A DNA stretch of 64,000 nucleotides from NCBI GenBank assembly GCA_016291085.1, contig JAEEVW010000004.1, positions 1-64,000 of the forward strand, in the 5' to 3' direction. A program made the position numbers and the translations under genes. The number at the start of each line of letters is the position of its first letter. Within the stretch, counting starts at the first letter, position 1. Positions 50,960 to 58,945 of the stretch are shown in pieces. The notes under the pieces were generated by a model, which saw only the letters and a list, made by a program, of their open reading frames with translations, was not told the origin of the DNA and did no database searches. This DNA is from Prevotella sp. (lineage in GTDB: Bacteria > Bacteroidota > Bacteroidia > Bacteroidales > Bacteroidaceae).

Positions 50960-52465
50960 ATGAAACAACAAGAAACGGGCAGTAGCGCCTATCTGATCAG
51001 TATCGTAATGGTTGCCGTGCTGGGAGGTCTTCTCTTCGGATACGACACCGCAGTCATCTCAGGAGCAGAAAAAGGTCTGCAGGCTTTCTTTAAAGAGGCT
51101 GGCGACTTTAACTACACAGACGGATGGCACGGATTCACCTCATCATCAGCACTCATCGGCTGTATCATCGGCTCGGCCCTCTCCGGATTCCTGGCTACAA
51201 ACCTGGGACGTAAGAAATCGCTTATCATTGCAGGTATTCTCTTCTTCATCTCTGCCTTAGGCTCGATGGACCCGGAGTTCCTGTTCTTCAACTATGGTGA
51301 GCCCTCCTACTCACTGCTCATCATGTTCAACTTCTACCGCGTCATAGGTGGCATCGGCGTAGGTCTGGCATCAGCCATCTGTCCGATGTATATCAGTGAG
51401 GTGGCACCATCCAGCATTCGAGGCATGCTCGTCTCATGGAACCAGTTTGCTATCATCTTCGGTCAGCTGGTAGTGTATTTCGTCAATTTCTTTATTCTGG
51501 GCGATCACATCCAGCCCCTCGTCGAGGAGATGGGTAAGGGCATTGCCGCCATCAACCCCGCAGCACAATGGACGGTAACCACTGGTTGGCGTTATATGTT
51601 CGGTTCTGAGGCTGTGCCCGCAGGACTCTTCGCACTGCTCATTTGCTTCGTGCCCGAGACGCCGCGATACCTCGTCTCTGTGGGTCAGGACGACAAAGCC
51701 CTCCGTATCCTGCAGAAAATCAATGGTGAAGAGCGTGGTGCCTATGTGCTGAAGCGCATCAAAGAGACCATCACCATCAAGATAGAGCCCATCATGACCT
51801 ATGGTGCCATGTGTATCTTCGTGGGCATCATGCTCAGCGTATTCCAGCAGGCAGTAGGTATCAATGCCGTACTCTACTACGCTCCGCGCATCTTCGGCGA
51901 TATGGGCATGGACAACCCGATGATGATTACCGTATTCATGGGCTTTATCAATATCCTCTTCACAATGGTGGCTATCTTCACGGTTGAGAAGCTGGGTCGC
52001 AAGCCGCTGCTCATCTGGGGCTCACTGGGTATGGCACTCGGTGCCTTCGGCGTGGCAGTGACCTTCGGCAAGGCAGGATTGGAACTTGTGACAGCCATCA
52101 GCATCATGGTCTATTCGGCCTCGTTCATGTTCTCGTGGGGTCCCATCTGCTGGGTACTCATTGCCGAGATTTTCCCCAACACCATCCGCGGTCAGGCTGT
52201 GGCAGTAGCCGTAGCGTTCCAGTGGATATTCAACTTCATCGTCAGCTCTACCTTCGTGCCGATGTTCAATATGCACCTCACCGAGGGCGACGACTTCGGA
52301 CATTGGTTCACTTACGGACTGTACGGCTGCATCTGCGTCATTGCTGCCATCTTCGTCTGGCGACTCGTGCCCGAGACCAAGGGTAAGACGCTGGAGGACA
52401 TGAGCAAGCTCTGGAAGTGGAAGGGTTACGACGCCGTTAACCGCCTGGAGAAAGTGTTTGAATAA
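50960..52465 (+). CDS. MFS sugar porter (XylE-like)
   Basis: GLLFGYDTAVISGAEKGLQ, PETPRYLVSVGQ, VPETKGKTLEDM. Confidence 0.93.
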   Translation: MKQQETGSSAYLISIVMVAVLGGLLFGYDTAVISGAEKGLQAFFKEAGDFNYTDGWHGFTSSSALIGCIIGSALSGFLATNLGRKKSLIIAGILFFISALGSMDPEFLFFNYGEPSYSLLIMFNFYRVIGGIGVGLASAICPMYISEVAPSSIRGMLVSWNQFAIIFGQLVVYFVNFFILGDHIQPLVEEMGKGIAAINPAAQWTVTTGWRYMFGSEAVPAGLFALLICFVPETPRYLVSVGQDDKALRILQKINGEERGAYVLKRIKETITIKIEPIMTYGAMCIFVGIMLSVFQQAVGINAVLYYAPRIFGDMGMDNPMMITVFMGFINILFTMVAIFTVEKLGRKPLLIWGSLGMALGAFGVAVTFGKAGLELVTAISIMVYSASFMFSWGPICWVLIAEIFPNTIRGQAVAVAVAFQWIFNFIVSSTFVPMFNMHLTEGDDFGHWFTYGLYGCICVIAAIFVWRLVPETKGKTLEDMSKLWKWKGYDAVNRLEKVFE

Positions 52466-52491
52466 TCAGATGTAATTAAGCATATAGAACT

Positions 52492-52848
52492 ATGAAAAGA
52501 ATACTTATAGCTGAAGACAACGACAGCAATTACATATTGATGAACTATATCCTGAAGAAGCACTACGAGTTCTTCCGTGCCCGTAACGGGCAGGAAGCCG
52601 TAGAGCTGGCAGAATCGGAAAAGCCCGATTTGATTCTGATGGATATCAAGATGCCTGTCATGGACGGTCTTGAGGCCACACGGCAGATTAGGGCCAAGAT
52701 GCCCGACATGCCGATTGTCGCCCTGACAGCCAACGCCTTCGACAGTGACCGCCATTCCGCTTTCGAAGCAGGGTGCAACGATTTCCTCTCGAAGCCCGTC
52801 AATGCTGAGAAGTGCATTCAGACCATTGCGAAATACATTGGCGAATGA
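52492..52848 (+). CDS. Single-domain response regulator (receiver only)
   Basis: AEDNDSN, LILMDIKMPVMDG, ALTANAF, FLSKPVN. Confidence 0.92.
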   Translation: MKRILIAEDNDSNYILMNYILKKHYEFFRARNGQEAVELAESEKPDLILMDIKMPVMDGLEATRQIRAKMPDMPIVALTANAFDSDRHSAFEAGCNDFLSKPVNAEKCIQTIAKYIGE

Positions 52849-53891
52849 AACCACAGAAAGTCATTCTTTCCACAAATTTGCAGCAATCGCTTTCCGAGGC
52901 GGTTGCTGCATGCAAATATGACGTATTGTTTGTCCTCGTCGACGAAACCACCGAACGCCTTTGTCTGCCTGTCGTTGCCGATTTCGAATGCATGCAGTCT
53001 GCCCAGCGCATCGTTATCAAAGACACCGACACGAACAAAACGCTCGAGTCAGTCGTCCACGTATGGTCCGAACTGCAACGTCTGGGAGCCACACGCCACT
53101 CGCTGATGATTAATCTGGGAGGAGGCATGGTGACCGATTTGGGTGGTTTTGCAGCATCAACCTTCAAGCGCGGCATACAATACATTAATATCCCCACGAC
53201 GCTGCTTTCCATGGTCGATGCCTCCGTGGGCGGAAAGACCGGTTTTAACTTCGGAGGTCTCAAAAACGAGATTGGCGTGTTCAACAATGCCAGTTCCGTC
53301 ATCCTTGACACGACGTTCCTCCGCACCATGGATCACGAGAATCTGCTTTCCGGCTATGCCGAGATGCTGAAACACGGACTCATCTCCAATGATAAGATGT
53401 GGGCGGAGCTATTAAATCTAGAGAATCTAGACAATCTGGATATACTAGGCAAAATGCTCGCTGACAGCGTTGCCGTCAAACAGCGCATCGTCACGGAAGA
53501 CCCCACCGAACAGGGCATCCGCAAAGCACTCAACCTCGGACATACTGCTGGGCACGCCTTCGAGTCGATGGCTCTGGAGCGCACCCCCATCCTTCACGGC
53601 TATGCAGTGGCCTACGGACTCATCGTCGAGCTCTACCTCAGCTGTGTAAAGACGGGATTTCCCCAAGACAAGATGCGCCAGACGGTGTCGTTCATCAAAG
53701 AACACTACGGACGCATGGCTATCACCTGCGACGACTATCCCCACCTGATAGCCCTGATGCATCACGACAAGAAGAACACGGGCCGCGACATCAATTTCAC
53801 CCTATTGGGCGACATTGGCGATATCCGCATCAACCAGACTGCATCGGAAGACGACATCAAGGAAGCCCTCGACTTCTATCGCGAGTGCTAA
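52845..53891 (+). CDS. aroB: 3-dehydroquinate synthase
   Basis: GGGMVTDLGGFAASTFKRGI, TTLLSMVDASVGGKTGFN, NLGHTAGHAFE; ATGA overlap with the response regulator. Confidence 0.95.
   Translation: MKPQKVILSTNLQQSLSEAVAACKYDVLFVLVDETTERLCLPVVADFECMQSAQRIVIKDTDTNKTLESVVHVWSELQRLGATRHSLMINLGGGMVTDLGGFAASTFKRGIQYINIPTTLLSMVDASVGGKTGFNFGGLKNEIGVFNNASSVILDTTFLRTMDHENLLSGYAEMLKHGLISNDKMWAELLNLENLDNLDILGKMLADSVAVKQRIVTEDPTEQGIRKALNLGHTAGHAFESMALERTPILHGYAVAYGLIVELYLSCVKTGFPQDKMRQTVSFIKEHYGRMAITCDDYPHLIALMHHDKKNTGRDINFTLLGDIGDIRINQTASEDDIKEALDFYREC
53418..53453. repeat. CTAG-N5 array, 4 units (one CTGG), 9-bp period, inside aroB
   Basis: CTAG at 53418, 53427, CTGG at 53436, CTAG at 53445; encodes LENLDNLDILG. 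Confidence 0.9.
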
Positions 53892-53989
53892 AAAATGTCA
53901 TGAAAGTCAAATGTCACTTCACAGCGTGCCTGTCACCGTGTGACCCCTGCCACTTGCCCTTTCACAAGGAGGCTGAAAGGGGTTCGCAA

Positions 53990-54115
53990 GGGGGCGCGCA
54001 AGGTACAACATGCCTTTGCACAGGGAGCGAGAAGGCACCTCGCGACCTTGCAGGCACACGCAAAACACCTTGCGGGCACCCCCAAAACACCTTGCTGGCA
54101 TACGCAAAAAGTTTT
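53990..54115. repeat. GC-rich GCAAG/CTTGC island with a 22-bp period array
   Basis: GGCACACGCAAAACACCTTGCG (54053), GGCACCCCCAAAACACCTTGCT (54075), GGCATACGCAAAAAG (54097). Confidence 0.85.
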
Positions 54116-54147
54116 AAACGCCCGCCCAAAAACAGCCGTCATTTTTT

Positions 54148-55011
54148 TTATACATTTCCTAAATACACATACTTGATGCCCTCTTCCTGTGCAATCCGCT
54201 TGGCTTCTTTCAACGTCTGAACAGGCGTTGGCATGACGTTTTGCATCTTGAAGCGTGGGAAGAAGCGGCTAAAGTGCAGGGGATTGTTAGCAAGACCATT
54301 GTCTGCTATCCAGCGGCACATCTGGCGAATCATAGTCATGTCATCGTTCACATCAGGGATGATGAGATTCGTCAGCTCAATCCATACACCAGCTTTCTGC
54401 ATGGCCAAGATGGTATCGAGGACTGGCTGCAAGTGGCCACCGCTGACCTTCTGATAGATGTCATCGCTAAACGACTTCAGGTCGATGTTGGCAGCATCAA
54501 GATACGGCAGCAGGTCTGCCAATGGCTCCTGACACACGTAGCCTGCTGTCACGAGGATATTCCAAAGCCCGTTTTTATGTGCCAACCGAGCCGTGTCCAC
54601 AATATACTCCAGATACGTCAGAGGTTCTGTATAGGTGTAGGCGATACCAGGGCAGTGGTGCTCCAAGCACAGATCTACGAGTTGTTGTGGAGAAAGGTCA
54701 TAATGGCCAACATCCGATGGCGACACCTGCGAAATCTCGTGATTCTGACAGTTCAAACACCTAAAGTTGCAGCCAGTACAGGCAATGGAGAGACACTTGG
54801 TGCCAGGATGGAAGTGATACAGCGGCTTCTTCTCAATGGGATCAATGGCTAGCGAACAGGGCTTGCCATAGACTTCGCTCACGAGCACACCGCCCTTATT
54901 ACGACGACTCCGGCAGATACCCGTCTTTCCATTCGCAATCTTGCAATGGTGGGGACAGAGCAGACACTCCACCCGTCCATCATCCAACCGCTGATAATAC
55001 CTGCACTCCAT
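54148..55011 (-). CDS. amrS: AmmeMemoRadiSam system radical SAM enzyme (AmrS-like)
   Basis: CLLCPHHCKIANGKTGICRSRRN, ACTGCNFRCLNCQNHEISQ, IAYTYTEPLTYLEY. Confidence 0.92.
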   Translation of the reverse strand: MECRYYQRLDDGRVECLLCPHHCKIANGKTGICRSRRNKGGVLVSEVYGKPCSLAIDPIEKKPLYHFHPGTKCLSIACTGCNFRCLNCQNHEISQVSPSDVGHYDLSPQQLVDLCLEHHCPGIAYTYTEPLTYLEYIVDTARLAHKNGLWNILVTAGYVCQEPLADLLPYLDAANIDLKSFSDDIYQKVSGGHLQPVLDTILAMQKAGVWIELTNLIIPDVNDDMTMIRQMCRWIADNGLANNPLHFSRFFPRFKMQNVMPTPVQTLKEAKRIAQEEGIKYVYLGNV

Positions 55012-55037
55012 ATAAGAATCGTTTAATCCGTGATTGC

Positions 55038-55070
55038 AACGCCACACTTTGTACCTTTAGGTCAAAGAAA
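55038..55070. repeat. AACGCCACAC-hairpin-GAAA repeat element
   Basis: AACGCCACAC followed by CTTTGTACCTTTAGGTCAAAGAAA. Confidence 0.75.
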
Positions 55071-55081
55071 TCCGTGGTCGT

Positions 55082-56566
55082 TTAAAATACTATTGCTTCG
55101 TAAACATACAACTCCGCATCCTTCCAGCCATCCCATCCGATGCCAGCCTTGTCCTGAGCACAATGGCCCACAAACTCCTCCTTCGTCCAGTTTACTTCAT
55201 CGGCAACCTGAGGCAGGAACGTGCCACTGCGATAACCTTTCTTGATATAGATGCCATGCTTGTGCAACTGGAATTCATCCAGATTCTGAATGCGACGCAT
55301 AGGTGTCAGCACAGAGATTTCGATGTCAATATCGTCCAGTTCGTCTCTGGTTACAGGCATGAACCGCGGATCTTCAAAGGCAGCGGCACGAGCCATTTCT
55401 GCAACTATTTCGTGCAATGGCACGTCTTCTCCAAAGTGACCAATGCAGCCACGCAACCGCCCCTGCTTGTGTAACGACACAAATGCGCCACATCTTGAAT
55501 TGAGAATTGAAAATTGAGAATTGAGAGTTGGCTGCGCAATTCGTTTGCCATCAAGACTGTCCTTGATACTTGTCAGTGCTATGGCCTTCAGCATCCGTTT
55601 TTCCTCGTCATTCAATGAGAATTCACTCTTTCTCAGTATCGCAAACGCATGATAGCCCACCACACGACTATGGTCGTGATTATCAATGTCACCGGAGTTC
55701 TGATACAGCAGATGTTTCACTTCGTAGCCGCCATCCTGCATCATCAGCATCAGCGTAGCAATGGCCAGCTCTCCGCAGGCACTCGTAGCCAGATTCTTCA
55801 CACCACTTCTGGCGTTTTTCTCTAGCTGAGCGATAAAGCGTTCCACGTCACCGCTCTCCACAGCCTTGCCTGTCCGAGCATCCACCTCGCAGGCATCCTC
55901 ATATTTCGGATAGTGCGAGAAGTCGCTGCTCACCACAAACAGATTCTCTTCCGTCATATACGGCTTCAGTACTTCTGCTATCTTTTGCAACTTCCTAAAA
56001 TCGTTTGTCGATATAATAATCGGTACAATCGGTGGTACTTCGCCAAATCTTCTCTGTAGGAACGGCAACTGAACCTCTAGACAATGCTCCCTATCATGAG
56101 CCTTGGGATTATAAAAGAACACAGAATCCGTTTTATCCGTGCCATCCGTGTTCGTTAATAATCTTGCCGTCTCGACATCTACCTTCACATTGCCCAATGG
56201 TGTACTGTAATAGTCGTATTCCGTATTCACCGAAGCCCCATCAAGCCACTCATGATGGCTTGGTCCCAACAGAAATATCCGCTTGTACTGCACATCGTCA
56301 GGTATCGACTGATACGCCGCTGCAGCCACATTGCCAGAAAAATAGTAGCCTGCATGAGGCACTATCAACGCTGCCACATGCTTGTATTTCTTATCCTTGG
56401 CATGTATCGTCAAGAAGCTATCCACCTCCTCGCTCAGTTCCTTGGCATCACCCGTATAGAAACGGTTCGCCTGAGTTGCAGGTCTTACTATCGGCTCCTT
56501 CGCCACGTTCCCGTTACATGTATTCATCATCATTACAGCTATGATTATTGTCAACAGTTTCATCAT
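55082..56566 (-). CDS. MEMO1-like (AmmeMemoRadiSam B) fused to AMMECR1 domain (AmmeMemoRadiSam A)
   Basis: ALIVPHAGYYFSGNVAAAAY, VVSSDFSHYPKYED; FVSLHKQGRLRGCIGHF. Confidence 0.92.
   Translation of the reverse strand: MMKLLTIIIAVMMMNTCNGNVAKEPIVRPATQANRFYTGDAKELSEEVDSFLTIHAKDKKYKHVAALIVPHAGYYFSGNVAAAAYQSIPDDVQYKRIFLLGPSHHEWLDGASVNTEYDYYSTPLGNVKVDVETARLLTNTDGTDKTDSVFFYNPKAHDREHCLEVQLPFLQRRFGEVPPIVPIIISTNDFRKLQKIAEVLKPYMTEENLFVVSSDFSHYPKYEDACEVDARTGKAVESGDVERFIAQLEKNARSGVKNLATSACGELAIATLMLMMQDGGYEVKHLLYQNSGDIDNHDHSRVVGYHAFAILRKSEFSLNDEEKRMLKAIALTSIKDSLDGKRIAQPTLNSQFSILNSRCGAFVSLHKQGRLRGCIGHFGEDVPLHEIVAEMARAAAFEDPRFMPVTRDELDDIDIEISVLTPMRRIQNLDEFQLHKHGIYIKKGYRSGTFLPQVADEVNWTKEEFVGHCAQDKAGIGWDGWKDAELYVYEAIVF
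55499..55530. repeat. Heptanucleotide array ATTGARA x4-5 in the MEMO-AMMECR1 linker
   Basis: ATTG at 55499, 55506, 55513, 55520, GTTG at 55527. Confidence 0.9.
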
Positions 56567-56590
56567 TCCGTTCCCATCTGCCGCAGTTAC

Positions 56591-57646
56591 TTATTCGTAG
56601 TGTCTTATCCTTACATCTATCCCTTCTGCCTTTAGCAACTCAGGGATACCGCTGACGTTGGTTTCTCCATAGTGATATGGGAACAGCACCTTGGGCTTCA
56701 CCACCTTTGCAGCCTTTACCAGCTGTTCTGGCGTCATGGTGAACGGCTGATTGCAGGGCATGAAGGCAATGTCGATGTCCTTGATGTCTGCCATTTCAGG
56801 AATGTCTTCCGTATCGCCAGCAATGTAGATTCTCAACCCATCGATAGTCAGGATAAAGCCATTGTCCCTACCCTTGGGGTGGAATTTCTGATTAGCCTCT
56901 GTGGTATTATAGGCTGGTACGGCTTCAACCGTGAAGTCGTCAGCTATCTGTAGCTTGTCACCATTGCCCATCACTTTTCCATAGCCCAACATGTCGCCAC
57001 AGCGCTTGTTGGTAATCAACTGTGTGCCGTCTTTCGTCAGTTGCTTGATGGCCTCCTTGTCGAAGTGGTCCATGTGTTCGTGGGTCACGAAGATATAGTC
57101 TGCCTTGGGCATCTTGCTGTAGTCAATTGTCCTCTCGCGCAGCTTCAGCACAGGGTCTATCTCTATCTCCCTGCCGTCATACACCATCCTGATGCTGGCG
57201 TGCATCAGCGCATGGAACTTGACGGTTTTTCCACTTTTCGTCTGGAACACATCCACTTCATAGGTATCTGTTGTCACAGGCATATTGTTTTCTTTCCATG
57301 CCAAGATACCACCCAAGAGGTTCACAACCTTGTAACCTTCAGCACCCAGTTCTGATGCTGCACTGGCAGAGCGACGTCCACTACGGCAATACACGGCTAT
57401 CGTTCTGTCTTTGGGTAACGTTGCTAGTGCCTTCTCCATAAAACCGTCCTGCTTCCAGTCAATGAACAGGGCGCCCTCGATATGTCCTTCGTTGAACTCT
57501 TCAGCAGTTCTCACGTCAAGAACCACCACGCCAGGCTCTGTTATCAATTTCGCAAAACCTTCAGGATCAGTGTTTTCATAATTTTGCTGGCAGCAACCAG
57601 TTGCCAGTCCAAATGTTGCAAGTAAGCAAGTAATAATCTTCTTCAT
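56591..57646 (-). CDS. Lipoprotein with rhodanese domain fused to metallo-beta-lactamase-fold hydrolase
   Basis: Lipobox TGC; VVVLDVRTAEEFNEGHIEGALFIDW...VYCRSGRRS; HEHMDHFDKEA. Confidence 0.9.
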   Translation of the reverse strand: MKKIITCLLATFGLATGCCQQNYENTDPEGFAKLITEPGVVVLDVRTAEEFNEGHIEGALFIDWKQDGFMEKALATLPKDRTIAVYCRSGRRSASAASELGAEGYKVVNLLGGILAWKENNMPVTTDTYEVDVFQTKSGKTVKFHALMHASIRMVYDGREIEIDPVLKLRERTIDYSKMPKADYIFVTHEHMDHFDKEAIKQLTKDGTQLITNKRCGDMLGYGKVMGNGDKLQIADDFTVEAVPAYNTTEANQKFHPKGRDNGFILTIDGLRIYIAGDTEDIPEMADIKDIDIAFMPCNQPFTMTPEQLVKAAKVVKPKVLFPYHYGETNVSGIPELLKAEGIDVRIRHYE

Positions 57647-57664
57647 ATTGTTATTGTTTTATTC

Positions 57665-58039
57665 TTACCATCCAGGTGGCAGCACGATGTTCTCTACGTC
57701 GTGAGCCTTCTCGAACAGTGGAGCAATCTCTTCATCCGTGAAACCTGCGATGCCACAGCCGATGCGAGTCACGAGGAACGTCAGGTCAGGATGCTCCTTG
57801 GCGAACCTGATGAACTCGTCCACATACGGACGGATGGTCTCTACACCACCCTGCATCGTTGGGATGGCATAACTCTGTCCCTGCAGACCCACGCCCTGCC
57901 CCATGATAGCTCCAAACTTGCGGTAGGCAATATAAGCTGCCCCACCGCCATGCATACCCTTCAGATTGCTGCCAAACACGAAGATCTCGTTCGGCTGCAG
58001 TTCCGTAATAAACTCTGGTGTACTCCTCTTCTGTTCCAT
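57665..58039 (-). CDS. Macro-like (A1pp-type) uncharacterised domain protein
   Basis: NEIFVFGSNLKGMHGGGAAYIAYRKFGA...GLQGQSYAIPT...RIGCGIAGFTDEEIAPLF. Confidence 0.7.
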   Translation of the reverse strand: MEQKRSTPEFITELQPNEIFVFGSNLKGMHGGGAAYIAYRKFGAIMGQGVGLQGQSYAIPTMQGGVETIRPYVDEFIRFAKEHPDLTFLVTRIGCGIAGFTDEEIAPLFEKAHDVENIVLPPGW

Positions 58040-58101
58040 AATCGATTCTTTTGAAAGTTTCTCTTCGAAAGCCATAGGTTCTGCCATTTGGGACATCGAC
58101 T

Positions 58102-58509
58102 CTATGTCCTTGGTGTTTCCAACAATTCTAATACCATGCCGCGCCATTCCCGATATCGAAAAGAAGGTCGTAATTTTAGCAGGTTACGCCCTATTCGATT
58201 ATATATAGGTTCTGCAAGAACCAGGAAATTACCCATACCCAAACCAATGCCCTTCCATCCATTTGGTGTTTTTTCGACTTCTAAAACACCAAATTCACAA
58301 TCTTTCAATGTAGAACAGACTTCATCGCACATTTCGATAGTCATATCGCCAAAAACATAATTCATACTGTAAATTCCTGCTCCTTTGGTAATGACTATAA
58401 TCTCTCCGCCACTGCCCATCGCTCCTCCATAGGCGAAAGAAAAAGCTACAACATCAAGGTTTAAATAATCCCTGTAATTCTTATCGTTGATAAATATTAC
58501 TTCTTTCAT
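58102..58509 (-). CDS. Hypothetical protein
   Basis: 135-aa ORF, no motif recognised. Confidence 0.5.
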   Translation of the reverse strand: MKEVIFINDKNYRDYLNLDVVAFSFAYGGAMGSGGEIIVITKGAGIYSMNYVFGDMTIEMCDEVCSTLKDCEFGVLEVEKTPNGWKGIGLGMGNFLVLAEPIYNRIGRNLLKLRPSFRYREWRGMVLELLETPRT

Positions 58510-58568
58510 CTTTAAAACTTTAGTAACCTAATCTGAATTCATCGCTATCGTAGGGGCATCACTTTCAA

Positions 58569-58595
58569 TGCACACGGGGACAGTCCCAGTGTGCA
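58569..58595. repeat. Near-perfect 27-nt palindrome
   Basis: TGCACAC-G-GGGAC-A-GTCCC-A-GTGTGCA. Confidence 0.8.
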
Positions 58596-58710
58596 CTCGT
58601 GATTATTTGAGGATTTGCCTTCATAATTTAGGATTTTACTGTTTTTTATTGTTGCAAATTTATTGTTTTTTTTGACATTGAAGAATAAAGCATTGAATAT
58701 TAAAGTGTTT

Positions 58711-58941
58711 TTATCTCCCGTCAGCAGCTTTCATTTTCAAAGCGTGACAATTTGTCACGGTTTCATTTCCTTCATCTTTTAGTCTCTGTTTCAGCTTTCT
58801 CCAATATGCTTGCGGATCTTTACTATCTGTCAGCACCTCACATACATCCACTATGGAGAAATACCATTTCTCCTTCTCATCATCCCACGCTGTGCGTACT
58901 TTCTTGTCTTCAAATAGTTTTATTTCTTGTTTCTTTGTCAT
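58711..58941 (-). pseudogene. Truncated Bro-N/antirepressor-like protein
   Basis: MTKKQEIKLFEDKKVRTAWDDEKEKWYFSIVDVCEVLTDSKDPQAYWRKLKQRLKDEGNETVTNCHALKMKAADGR*; N-terminal part only. Confidence 0.75.
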
Positions 58942-58945
58942 GTCA

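Noticed and set aside
53885-54220. Overlapping ORFs on both strands after aroB
   Set aside because: Low-stop, GC-rich repeat sequence; none has a domain, and the DNA is explained by the 22-bp repeat array.
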